Source of the DNA: Spiroplasma attinicola
GTDB taxonomy: Bacteria; Bacillota_I; Bacilli_A; Mycoplasmatales; VBWQ01
Direction of reading: 5' to 3'
Length of the DNA: 64,000 nucleotides
Assembly (NCBI RefSeq): GCF_023509825.1
Contig: NZ_JAKQXY010000001.1
Span: forward strand, 310,001-374,000
The notes beneath the pieces are model-generated. The model saw nothing but the letters and a program-made list of their open reading frames with translations, did no database searches and was not told the origin of the DNA. How positions within the stretch are numbered: the first letter of the stretch is position 1; each line of letters begins with the position of its first letter. The position numbers were made by a program, and so were the translations under genes. This document shows positions 29,999 to 40,695 of the stretch, piece after piece.

Positions 29999-31276
29999 AT
30001 GGGGACTTTTGAGTTACAAACTAACAAAAATGACAATCTAGATTTATTTTTTGATGAATATCAAAAAAATAATTTAATTAAAATTAAAAATGATTTCAAA
30101 TCTTATTTTGAAAAAATTGATCAAGAAATTTTTTTATCATCGTGAAGGAAAAATCGAGGCTACATTCCTGATGGATTTAAATTCAGAACAATTTTAACAA
30201 TTTATGGGAGAATAACATTTAAAAGAAGGGTCTATAAATATTGAAATAAAACAAAATATAACTATGTATTTTTAACTGATAAAAAATTACAAATTGAAAG
30301 ATATAGTAGAATTACTAGTCATTTGAAATTTAAAATTCTTGAGCAAATTGCCACTGGTAAAAGACAAAGAGATATTTGTGATATGTTTACTTGTTCTAAT
30401 CTTACAAGAACAACCGTTAGTAATATTATAAAATCATTTAATTTTCAAGCATCATTTAAAGATGTTACTAAAGATATTGCTAAAGTTAAAATTCCAAAAT
30501 ATCTTTATTTCAATATGGACGAAACATATATTAAATTACGAAAAGATAATAAAATCAACAAATATAGAATTCGACTAGTAACTTTTCATACTGGCTATAA
30601 CACACTTTATTCAACTCAGAAAAGAAAAGTGCTTGCTAATAAACGAGTTTACTTTCAATTAATACCAATTTCAAAAAAAATTAAAACAGTTAAATTTATG
30701 TCTTCGTTAAAAAGAATTGCTAAACAGTATTATTCTAATATTGATGACATAAATGTTATTATTTGTGGTGATGGTGCATCTTGAATTAGAGAAGCAAACA
30801 ATTACTGACCAAATTCTAAATATATTTTGGATAAATTTCATGCAACTCGCTACTTAAAACAAGTTTTTCCAAATAAAAAAAATAAATTAAATTTACAAAG
30901 TTATCAAAATAGTAAAAATTTATTTGAAACTGGTGCATATAATGATTTAATTAATCAATTAAAACAAATTACTCCTAAACCAGGAAAACAAGAAAAATTA
31001 ACTAAAATAATAACTTACTTTACTAATAATGCTATTGGCATTATTAATCAAAAATTAAAATGCAATATTGGTGTTAGTGCTGAAGCTGATATTTCTCATA
31101 TTATCAAATGATTATTAGGTTATGGTTGTAAAGTTTTTAACCATCAAACTTTTAAAAATATGCTTTATTTAAAGACTGCAGAAGTTAATCAGTTAAATCT
31201 TATTAGTTTTTTAAAACAACAAAATCAATTAGCAAGAGAATCTATTAAAAATTTTTATTGAAAAACTATTAACTAA
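29999..31276 (+). CDS. UPF0236 / Mbov_0401-like transposase, second copy
   Basis: 425 aa, intact with UGA as Trp; ATG after GTGGAGGGG, with a TATAAT box at 29966. Motifs correspond one to one to the 14.2-kb copy: SSWRKNRGYIPDGFK, TIYGRITFKRRVYKYW, ATGKRQRDICDMF, NMDETYIKL, VIICGDGASWIRE, ILDKFHATRYLKQ and IKWLLGYGCKVF. The acidic residues of NMDET and GDGAS are the likely catalytic positions (inferred). It lies immediately after virD4, as in mollicute ICEs where such a gene is the terminal transposase. Confidence 0.85.
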
Positions 31277-31377
31277 ATTTGAAATATGATCATCATTTAA
31301 AATTTTAAAAAAAATTATTATTTTGGGTTCCTTTTTTAAAATAAGCATGCTACAATTATTAAGAATTGAAAAAAGAT

Positions 31378-31408
31378 AATTAATAAGTTAATTTATTAAT
31401 CATCTTAT
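31378..31408 (-). terminator. Terminator of rarA
   Basis: On the minus strand GATGATTAATAA / TTATTAATTATC stem followed by TTTTTT, about 40 nt after the rarA stop. Confidence 0.75.
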
Positions 31409-31448
31409 CCGTAAAAAACTTTATTCGGTCGCTTTATAATATAATTTA

Positions 31449-32678
31449 TTAACTTTTATTTGTAAACTGCTTATATAATTGATTAATTTTTCTTTCATAA
31501 ACACTTTCAAATTTAGGGTTATAATATCTAACTTGCTTTAATTCATCTGGTAAATATTGTTGTTTAACATAAGAATTTTTAAAATTAGGAGGATATTTAT
31601 AATTTTTTTTCTTATTAAAAGACACACCACTACGCAAATAATCAGGAATTGGATAAATCTTACCTTGTAAAACATCTTGATAAGCTTTTTGAATTGCTTC
31701 ATTAGTAGTATTGGACTTTTCACTTAAAGCCATTTCAACTACCGTCAAGCCTAGTGGAATTATTCCTTCAGGCATGCCAATTTGACGAAAAGCATTAATT
31801 GCTCCCTGAACTCGTAAACAAATTGCAGGATTTGCTAAAGCAACATCTTCATAAGCAATTATTAATAATCTTCGCAAAAGTGCTTCATAATCACCTGTTG
31901 CTAATAATCTTGCTAAATAATAAATTGCAGCATCAACATCACTGCCACGAATTGATTTTTGTAATGCTGACTTTAAATCATGGTGTTCATCACCTTCTTT
32001 AAAGTTTCACAAATTAGCTTGTGGAACTAACTTATTAATTAATTCAACGGTAATTTCAGTTTTTGGATACAAATTATTAGTTAATTCAAGAATATTTATC
32101 GCAACGCGCAAATCACCACTAGCTAACTGACAAATCATTTTTAATGCTTCATCAGTAATTTTGATTTTAAAAATTTTATTTTCAGTTATTACTTTTTTTA
32201 AACCATCAAACATTTCTTGATCATTAATTCGTTTTAATTCAATCATTAAACAACGACTTCGTAAAGCAGGATTAACAACAAAATAAGGATTTTCACTAGT
32301 ACAAGCAATCAAAGTAAAAGTTCCTTGTTCTAAATATTGCAAAAGCAAGTCTTGACGATCACGATTCATACGATGAATTTCTTCAATAATTAATAAATAT
32401 TTTTTTTCTTTTTTTGCTAAAGTAAAAATTTTTTCTAATTCTTGTTTTTTATCAGTTGCAGCATTAAAAATTGTAAAAGAAATTTTTAAGTCTTGAGCAA
32501 TAACTTGAGCTAGTGAAGTTTTCCCTGTTCCTGGAGGTCCATATAAAATCATTGAAGGTAAGAATTTTTTAGCAATAATTTTAAAAATAATACCATTCTT
32601 TGAATTTACTAAATCAGTTTGACCAATAATATCATTTAAAGTTTTTGGCCGCAAAATTGTTGCTAATGGTTCTAACAT
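31449..32678 (-). CDS. rarA: Replication-associated recombination protein A (AAA+ ATPase)
   Basis: 409 aa with UGA(Trp) near residue 224. Start MLEPLATILRPKTLNDIIGQTDLV is the family signature; Walker A GPPGTGKTSLAQ (about 46-57), Walker B LLIIEEIHRMNRDRQD (IEEIH in place of the usual DEIH), sensor ACTSENPYF, and C-terminal MgsA domain SIRGSDVDAAIYYLARLL, EDVALANP. RarA acts at stalled replication forks. ATG follows AGGAGAAATT. It is 16 nt after the sigma-like gene. Confidence 0.93.
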
Positions 32679-32694
32679 AATTTCTCCTAAATTA

Positions 32695-33237
32695 TTACAA
32701 TTGATTAATATTTTTCACTTTTAAAATTACTCTTTGAAAGGCATTATCAACTTGTTTGTAATTTAAATTTAATTTTGCCATTATTTCTTGATTTGAAAAA
32801 CCTTGATATTTTAATTTTAAAACATTTTTTTCAAAAAAACTTAGATTTAAATCACTTAATTCAAATTGTTTAAATTGATCGTAAAAACCAAAATTATTAT
32901 CAAGCAAATAATCTTGATAACTAGAAGCAAAATTAAGAATTTGATGATTTTTGCCTGTATATTTTTTAAAATATTTTAGTAACCCTCAATTTAAATTATT
33001 TAAGAAAAAATTTTTAAACGATTTATTTTTTCTTAATTGAAAATCAACAACACTTTGATAAAAAATTAAATAAGTAACTGTCTCAAAATCATTTAGTTCT
33101 AAAGGAATGCTAAAAAATTTATAAAAAATTTTTTTAGTAAAAGTTTTGATTAAATTTAAATACTTTTGATATAAATAATTAAATGCTCAATCATTTTTTA
33201 TTACTGAAAATAAGTAAATTAATTCTTCATCATCCAT
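32695..33237 (-). CDS. Sigma-70-like factor (SigH-type position)
   Basis: 180 aa with two UGA Trp. The first half is helical like sigma region 2 (LIKTFTKKIFYKFFSIPLELNDF); the end is a region-4 helix-turn-helix (LSFFEKNVLKLKYQGFSNQEIMAKLNLNYKQVDNAFQRV). Its place between rlmB and the rpmG side equals that of sigH in Bacillus, which strengthens the call although identity is low. It would direct RNA polymerase to alternative promoters; targets unknown. An AAAGGAGAAATTT site precedes ATG 33237. Confidence 0.65.
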
Positions 33238-33247
33238 AAATTTCTCC

Positions 33248-33276
33248 TTTCATAATTATTTAATTCAATTATGAAA
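33248..33276 (-). promoter_or_regulatory. Inverted repeat next to the sigma-like gene ribosome-binding site
   Basis: TTTCATAATT / AATTATGAAA, 10-bp arms with a 9-nt loop. On the minus strand the 3' arm runs into AAAGGAG, so folding could hide the ribosome-binding site, or the repeat could be an operator. Confidence 0.4.
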
Positions 33277-33316
33277 GAGAATTAATAAAAACGAAAAAAA
33301 TTATTATTTCTTTGTA

Positions 33317-34045
33317 TTATTTTTTTGATTTTAAATAAATATTATTAGCAATAATTCCACATGCAACACTAGCATTAAATGACTCTATCTCATTTGACAT
33401 TGGAATTGTCACAAGATAATCAGCTTTTTTTAAAATATTATTACTAATTCCATGACCTTCATTACCAATGATTAATCCTAAATGATGATCATATTTCAAA
33501 TTTTGATATTCAACTGCTTTATCAGCTTTATCAGCAGCTAAAATTCAGAATTTTTTTTGTTGTAAAAAATTAATAATTTGACTTAAATTATTAACCTGAC
33601 AAATTTTAATGACACTCAAGGCTCCAGCAGCAGCTTTTGCAACAATTGCATTAACTTCGGCTTGATTACGACTTAAAATAATAACACAATCAAAATCATT
33701 ACCAGCAGCAATTCGTAAAATTGAACCAAAATTATGAGGATCAGTAATTTTGTCACAAATTAAAAAACGATAAAACTTATTTTTAGGAAGGATATTTAAA
33801 ATTTCATTAAGGCTAAAATAATGATAAGAAACAACTTCAGCACAAATATTTTGATGTTTTGATGTTTGTAATAAATTATTCATTTTTTCTAAAGAAATAT
33901 ATTGATATTCAATTTTTGCTTTCTTCAATTGTCCTAACAATTTTTCATGTTTATTTTCAACAAGAAAAACTTTCTTAATTTTTACTAAAGAACTTTTTTC
34001 CAATGCCATTAAAACTGGATGATAACCATAAATATAAGAGAACAT
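33317..34045 (-). CDS. rlmB: 23S rRNA (guanosine-2'-O)-methyltransferase RlmB
   Basis: 242 aa, one UGA Trp. A short substrate-binding domain (MFSYIYGYHPVLMALEKSS...) is followed by the SpoU fold with its three motifs: DKITDPHNFGSILRIAAGNDFD (about 98-119), LGLIIGNEGHGISNNIL (about 187-203) and IPMSNEIESFNASVACGI (about 210-227). These form the knotted SAM site that methylates G2251 in the peptidyl-transferase P loop. It lies 36 nt after cysS, the conserved Firmicutes order. Confidence 0.94.
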
Positions 34046-34081
34046 AATTCTTTTCCTTTTTTTATTTTATTAATTAAAAGA

Positions 34082-35425
34082 TTAATTTTTTGGTAAAATT
34101 CCTAAATCCTGTAATTCAGTACGAAGTAAATCCGCTTTCTTAAAATCTTTTTTTGCTTTTAATTCCTCTCAAGTTTTAATTTTTGTTTGAATTGATTTTG
34201 AATAATTACCAAATTTAAAATCAAATCCTAAAATTTTAAAAGTAAAGACTAAAGTTTGAAAAACTGTTTGTGACTGTTCACCAAAATCATTTTTATTGAT
34301 TTTATCATGCAATTCTTTAATCATATTACTAATTGTTGTAAGAACATTTGTTGTATTAATATTATCGCTTAAGTAATTAATTACTAATTGATAATATTTT
34401 TTGTCATATTTATTTTTTTCTTTAATTTTAATTGTTTTAATAAAAATTTGATAACTTCATAATTGTAAAATTGTTTGATATTTCTTAATTGTATTAATTG
34501 CTTCAACAATTAATTGTTCAGTGAAATTAATTGGTTGTTGATGATCATGATTTAAAATTAAATAACGCAAAACATTTGGTTGATATTTTTGACAAAAATC
34601 TTTTACTAAAATTACATTATTTAATGATTTTGACATTTTTTCATTATCTAAATTAACATGACCATTATGTCATCAAATATTTGCTAATGACTGATTATGT
34701 TTAACTAAAAATTGTACTCGTTCATTTTCATGATGAGGGAATTTTAAGTCAACACCGCCACCATGAAAATTGATAGTTTTGCCATCAAATAAATTTTCAA
34801 TAAAAGTGACACATTCAGTATGTCAACCTGGTCGACCTTTTCCTCAAGGACTTTCTCAATTTATTCCAATTTCAGTATCTTTTCATAAAGCAAAATCAAA
34901 AGGTGATTTTTTTTCTCGATTATCATTGGTACGATAGTTAGGAATTAATTCATCTAGTTTTTTATTAGCTAAAGCACCATAACTAGATACTTTATCAACC
35001 TCAAAATAAACATCGTTCTTAACAATATAAGCATTTTTTAAAGCAATTAAAGATTCAATAAACTTAATATTTTCAGAAATATAATTAGTAACTCTTGGCA
35101 TTTTTGTTGGTAATAAAATATTTAAAGTTTTTAAATCATTTAAATAAGCTTGAAAATATTTATTACTAATTTTAACTTCAGTTGTTTTTTCTTTTTTTGC
35201 TTGGTCAATAATTTTATCATCAATATCAGTAATATTATGAACATAATTAATCTTATATTTTTCATTAATTAATAATCGGCACAAAACGTCAATAATTATT
35301 ACCGGTCTAATATTTCCAATATGAATATAATTATAAACAGTTGGCCCACATAAATATAAATTAACAACCTTATTAGTTGTTAATTGTTTTTTTGTTTTTG
35401 ACATACTATCAAAAATTTTAACCAT
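34082..35425 (-). CDS. cysS: Cysteinyl-tRNA synthetase
   Basis: 447 aa, many UGA Trp codons. Start chosen at ATG 35425 ([12 protein letters not shown]) behind GAAGGTG; an upstream in-frame start would only add MKVLI. HIGH motif YIHIGNIRP (about 36-44), zinc ligands at CGPTVYN, WHTEC and PHHENE, and KMSKS motif [11 protein letters not shown] are present. It charges tRNA-Cys. The start overlaps the end of the ECF S-component gene by 8 nt. Confidence 0.96.
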
Positions 35426-36134
35426 TATTAGCACCTTCACTATTTACTTGTGATTTTAATATTTTTCTCGATTTTTTATTATTTGTTATTTGATAAATTT
35501 TTGCACTTAATTGAGAACTTTTAATAAAACTGCGATAAACAATTATTAATAAAAAACTATTAATGACAATATCTAATGGTAATTTAATAATTCTTGGCAA
35601 ATATAATATTCATCATCCTTGTAAGTTATACATATATTTTAAAACAATTGGGTTAATTCCTGTAATTAATAATAAAGTACATGTATAAGTTAGTGATAAA
35701 TAAAAATAAATTAAACGCTTACTAAAAAAAAAATGACTAAAAAATTTTGTTAAATAATAAGGCAAAATACATCAGAGGATACTTGTTAAAGTAAAAAATA
35801 AAACTGGTGTTCCACTATTATAAATAATTACTCCTAAAAAATCAGCAGCAATACCTGCTAAAAACCCTAAGATCCCACCGCAAAAAAAACCAATTAAAAC
35901 TAATGCAAAATTACCAATTCTTGCTTCAAAAATTTTTGCTGATATTACTGAATTTAAAAAAACTTTTACTGTTGAATTTAAAAATACCGATATCGCAATT
36001 AAAAAAGCTGTTAAAACAATTAATTTAATATTTTGTAATTCTAATTTAGAATTCTTTCAATCTCAAATAATAATTAATAAGCAAATAACAACAATAATTA
36101 ATCCTGAAATTAAATTTAATCATAATAAAACCAT
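35418..36134 (-). CDS. folT: ECF transporter S component, folate type
   Basis: 238 aa with UGA Trp; six hydrophobic segments. Typical S-component features: KLIVLTAFLIAISVFLN near residue 40, then EARIGNFALVLIGFFCGGILGFLAGIAADFLG (about 68-99), and a closing LPRIIKLPLDIVINSFLLIIVYRS with a basic tail. In FolT proteins the last helices carry such an R-I-I-K motif. It lies between folC and cysS, 11 nt after folC, which supports folate as substrate. The energising EcfA/T module is not in the window. Confidence 0.75.
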
Positions 36135-36145
36135 ATTTTTATTTT

Positions 36146-37261
36146 TTAAATATCTTTCTCTTTTAATAAGATTTCTTGATAAACTAAAGCAGCAAAATAA
36201 CAAGAACCTGTTACCAATATTGTACTATTTTCTTTTACATTTAAAATCATTTTATCTAAATCAAACTTTTCTCCAATAATACTTAAATGATGATGATTTT
36301 CACAAACAATAATATTACTTGTTAAATTACTACTTAATTTTTCAATTAGCAAATTTGGTTGCTTCACCTTTAAAGCTGAAAAAATAATTTGATCAATTGC
36401 AATTTTATTTAATTTTAAAATTTTAATTAAGGCATTGACACCGGCAACATTATGAGCAACATCAAAATAAATTGTTCGATTAAAAATCTTAATCATTTGA
36501 AAGCGTAATAACACCTCAGTTTGATTGATTGTTTCTCAGATTGCTTTATCATCTAAATTAGGAAACAAAGTATTAATAATTAAAAGAGTTAAAGTTTGAT
36601 TTTCTAAAAAATATCCTTGATTAATAATTTTTTTTGAAAAATAAATTTCAGTTTTAATTTGATTAGCAATAATTTGTTTCAAAGATTCTTTAATATTTCC
36701 CGAAACAAAAAATTTTTTGGTTGTTGGTTTAATAATACCTAACTTTTGGTTTAGAATTAATAATAAATTATTACCCAAAATTTCAGAATGATCTTTAGCT
36801 AATGAAGTTAAAACAGCATAATCACTTTTAATAATATTAGTAGCATCAAACAAACCACCAATACCAACTTCAATGACAGCTCAAGAAACTTTTTGTTCTT
36901 GAAAATAAATTAAAGCAATTAAAGTTAAAATTGCAAAAAATCCTAATTGATATTTATTAACATCATCTAAAATTAAAGTTTTAATTCTTAAAAAGTCTTG
37001 ATCACTAATCATTTGATTATTAATTATTATTCTTTCATTAATTACCAGAATATGAGGTGAAGTAAATAAACCAACTTTTAAATTCAAATTTTGACTTAAA
37101 ACTGCATGTAAATAACGAGCAACTGAACCCTTACCATTTGTCCCAGTTATATGAATATATTTAATATTATTATTTAAATATTTATCCTTTAAAATGTTTA
37201 GTTTCGCTAAACTATTAACTCCTGGATATTTATTTAATCAAGTTCAAAAATTATCATTCAT
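36146..37261 (-). CDS. folC: Folylpolyglutamate synthase
   Basis: 371 aa, joined through four UGA Trp codons. ATG 37261 follows AGAGGATAT. Key motifs: ITGTNGKGSVAR (P-loop, about 42-53), VGLFTSPHILVINERI (omega loop), AVIEVGIGGLFDATNII, and C-terminal FDVAHNVAGVNAL. It is shorter than the 430-aa Bacillus enzyme, losing part of the C-terminal domain. It adds glutamate to folate, trapping it in the cell, which pairs well with the adjacent FolT-like importer. Confidence 0.92.
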
Positions 37262-37289
37262 ATTATATATCCTCTACTCAAATTACAAA

Positions 37290-38216
37290 TTAATTGAGAT
37301 TATCAATATTAATTAACGGACTAACTGTTCTTCAAGTTACATAAATAATAATAACATTAAAAATAATTTGGATTGGTGCTGCCACAAGTCGGGCAATCAT
37401 CGTTAAACCATAATCTTTTGTTGATGATGACGATAAAAAACTCATATCAGCATAGGAGGCAATCAAAACAGTAACAACATATTCAACTAAAATTGTTAAA
37501 AGAATAATTGGCAGAACTTCATTAATTCTTTCTTTTTTCTTAGTTATTAAATAATAAAATAAAACAAGATAAATAACTAATAAAGTAAAAACTCCACCAC
37601 CAGCAATAATAGCAACAACAGCATATTTATTCATCACAATACCTGCTGATAAAGGGATGTTATTAGCTGGATATTGTCAAACAAGATAAGAACCACCACC
37701 AATAAAAAATAACATTAATAAATTAACTAAAATAAACATAGTTCAAGGATGATTTTTTAGTTTAAACTTGGCAACGCCACCAATTCCAGCAAAAAATCCT
37801 GTTAGAATAATACAAAAAATATAAACCGGATTAATATAAGAAGGAACAAAAAGCATGACTAACATATCAGTTATTGTTCCTGAAATAATACCAATGATTG
37901 GACCAAATAAATAACCAGTAATCTTAATCATTAAACCTTCAATTGCTAAGCGAACAGGTGGTAAAACTGTAATCGGAATTGTTACTGAAACAAGAATTGT
38001 CATAACAACTGAAACTGAAGTTAACATTGTTATGTAAGCAATATTTTTTGTTGTAAATCTTGATCCTTGATATTTATCTTTTTTTAATCATCTTCAAAAA
38101 ATACTAATTAAAACATAAAGAACCATTACTATTGTAAAAGCAAGAATTAAATAACGAGCAGTTGTATTGGTAAATAAAGAAAAGTTACTAGTTACAGCAT
38201 TAAGTTTCAAAAGCAT
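37290..38216 (-). CDS. ECF transporter S component, second folate-like paralogue
   Basis: 308 aa with UGA Trp; about seven hydrophobic segments. The first helix and a basic loop (WRWLKKDKYQGS) precede an S-component core: VRLAIEGLMIKITGYLFGPIIGIISGTITDMLVMLFVP (about 93-130), close in pattern to the folate-family S proteins. Larger than FolT of other bacteria because of extra helices. It is 28 nt upstream of folC on the same strand. Substrate could be folate or another vitamin. Confidence 0.7.
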
Positions 38217-38306
38217 CTTTGGTTACCTTTCTTTATTACACAGTAAGTTAAAACAAGTATATCATACGGTTTTTATTAATTTCTATAATTCTATTTTAAA
38301 TGTTAA

Positions 38307-38999
38307 TTAGTTTAAATAATCTTGTGATAATTTTCAATTAATTGGTTCTTGTCCAGTTTTAATTAACCAATCATTAGTTCTACTAAAAGGTTTAGAACCA
38401 AAAAAACCTCTGTTAGCACTAAAAAATGAGGGATGAGGACTTTCAATAATTAAATGCTTATTTTGATCAATTAATTGCTTTTTCAATCTAGCATTATTAC
38501 CTCATAAGATAAATACTAAATTTTCTCGTTTTTCATTTAAATAACGCAATACATTATCAGTAAAAATATGTCAATTATAAATACTATGACTGTTAGCATT
38601 ATTATATCTAACTGTTAAAGCAGTATTTAATAAAAAAACTCCTTGTTTTGCTCAGTCAATTAAATAACCATTTTCTCCATTATCAACACCTAAATCATCT
38701 TTTAACTCTTGGAAAATATTTCTTAAACTTGGTGGCAATGGCACTTTAGGTAAAACACTAAAAGCAAGACCATGAGCCTGATTTGGTTGATGATAAGGAT
38801 CTTGACCAAGAATAATAACTTTTACTTTATCAAGACTTATTAATGAAAAAACTTGAAAGATATTATCTCATTTTGGAAAACAACGATGAGTTTGATATTC
38901 CTTTTTAATATTATTCAATAATTCCGGAAAATATTCTTGTTTTTGTTCAAATGTGAAAAACTCATTTCAAGAGTTATCTACTAATAATTTACTAGCCAT
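38307..38999 (-). CDS. ung: Uracil-DNA glycosylase
   Basis: 230 aa, visible only when UGA is read as Trp (eight or so codons). ATG follows AAGGAGG. Active-site motif [21 protein letters not shown] (water-activating Asp in GQDPYH, about 64-69), [10 protein letters not shown], and [18 protein letters not shown] with the conserved His in SPHPS. It removes uracil from DNA for base-excision repair, useful in an AT-rich genome with much cytosine deamination. Confidence 0.95.
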
Positions 39000-39052
39000 T
39001 TTATACCCTCCTTGAATTAATTTTAAATAATAATTCAATTGTATTACAAATC

Positions 39053-39277
39053 TTAATTGATAAAAAAATATAATAAAACTAAAAAGAAAACAATAGTTGA
39101 AACAACCAAAATCAAAACAATAATTCCAAAAATCGATCAAGAACTTCTTTTGCTTTCTTTTTTATTTTTATTATAACATTCTACATGCATTTTAACTTTA
39201 TTTTTTAAACCTCAAGGTACATTAATATATTGTTCATTTTCTTTAATTATTAATTTACATTTATAACAAACTTCCAT
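39053..39277 (-). CDS. Small zinc-ribbon membrane protein
   Basis: 74 aa. The N-terminus has CYKC (4-7) and HVEC (about 36-39), spaced as in a LIM-like or treble-clef zinc site, and the C-terminus is a single membrane helix (about 51-72). Two UGA Trp. No exact family recognised; the cytosolic zinc finger plus tail anchor suggests a membrane-tethered adaptor. It lies between rlmH and ung. Confidence 0.6.
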
Positions 39278-39304
39278 ATTTTCTTAATTCCTTTTCACAT
39301 TATT

Positions 39305-39781
39305 TTACTTATGATAAGGTTTATTATTAATAATTTGAACTGCTCGATATAATTGTTCAATTAAAATTACTTGTGCTAACTGATGTAATAAAGTAATACG
39401 ACCAAAAGCAAGTTTTCTAATTTTAGGATTATTTTTAATTTCAGTAGCAACACCATTACTGCTACCAATAATAAATAATAATTTTCCTTGATGAAAATTT
39501 TGATTAGTAATAATTATTTTTGCTAATTCTTCACTTGTAATTAAATCACCATTCAAATCTAATAAAAAAGATTGGTAATCATGATATTTATCTAGCAAAA
39601 GATTAATTTTACTTGCTTCTAATTTGAGATTAATCGCAATATTTTTATTAGTAGTTATTTCATTAATTGTATGAGTAGTAATCTTGGCAGAATTTTTTAA
39701 TCTCTTATAATATTCCTGAAAAGCTGAACTTCAATAGTTTGTATCAAGTTTACCAACAGCAATGATAATAATATTTAACAT
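39305..39781 (-). CDS. rlmH: 23S rRNA (pseudouridine1915-N3)-methyltransferase RlmH
   Basis: 158 aa, matching the usual length, with one UGA Trp (TNYWSSAFQEYYKRL, the family start). SPOUT-type SAM site FIIGSSNGVATEI and FGRITLLHQLAQVILIEQLYRA are conserved. It methylates pseudouridine 1915 in helix 69. The start codon lies 5 nt past the stop of the lipoprotein gene. Confidence 0.94.
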
Positions 39782-39786
39782 TTTTC

Positions 39787-40590
39787 TTAGCTTGATGTTG
39801 CTGGTTTTGGCGATAAAGTAAGATTAACAATCTTGTCATTAGCTGCTGTTTCACGATCATCAAATTTAATATTACCTAATGGTTTAGAAAAAGTATCTAA
39901 ATTTAAAACAACAGTTGGTTGCTTATTTTTATCAATAATTTTACCAAAATAAAAAGTAATTTGAACACTAAAATCAATTTGATAATTTCCCATTATTAAA
40001 TAAAAATGAACATAACCTTGTTTTTGAATTATCTCTTTATCAGTTTTAAAATCATCAATACTTGGAATTGTAATATTATTTTTTGTTGGTTGATACGAAC
40101 TATCGGCACTTCAAGGAGTAGCACTAGTAATAAATCAATACATTCTTAACTTATTAGCATCAACTGATGCATCATTTTTATTAATTTGATAAATGAAATC
40201 AGTCCCAGCACTATCTTGATAAGAAAAACCTTGACTATTTTCACTATCGGCATAATTAAAACTTGAAAAAGATTTTGTTCTTCATTCTGTTGAAGCATAA
40301 AATTGTTTTCAATTATCACCATTAAGAGTTTTACCATCATCGTAGTAAATTTTGTCAGAAGCTAATTGAGCAGCAAGTGCTGTCAGATAAATAACATAAC
40401 TAGCATTATAATTATATGTATTATTGTAAACATAATCCTTAAGTGGATCTTGACCATCTTCAGCTTTTTTTGGTACATTATTAATTTCAACTTTAATTTC
40501 TTGTCCTTTAGAAACTCCACAAGCACTAACTGCTAAAGTTGAAGTTCCTAAAAATGTAATTGCTGAAAAAAAGGCAATTAATTTTTTCAT
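39787..40590 (-). CDS. Lipoprotein, unknown function
   Basis: 267 aa, joined through several UGA Trp codons. Signal peptide with lipobox AVSAC (Cys 24). The body is rich in Asn, Asp, Tyr and Ser and ends in a beta-rich region with ITFYFGKIIDKNKQPTVVLNLD. No known domain recognised. AAAAGGAG lies about 13 nt before the ATG. Likely surface-exposed. Confidence 0.7.
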
Positions 40591-40669
40591 TGATTTATTA
40601 TTTCTCCTTTTAATTTTTACTAAATATAATATTGTTAATATTAACTTATTTTAATTAAAAAAGCAAAAA

Positions 40670-40691
40670 AGTCCATTTATTAAAATGAACT
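40670..40691 (-). terminator. Terminator of the gdpP-rplI-dnaB operon
   Basis: On the minus strand AGTTCATTT / AAATGGACT stem (one G-U pair) followed by TTTTTTGC, directly after dnaB. Confidence 0.75.
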
Positions 40692-40695
40692 CTTA

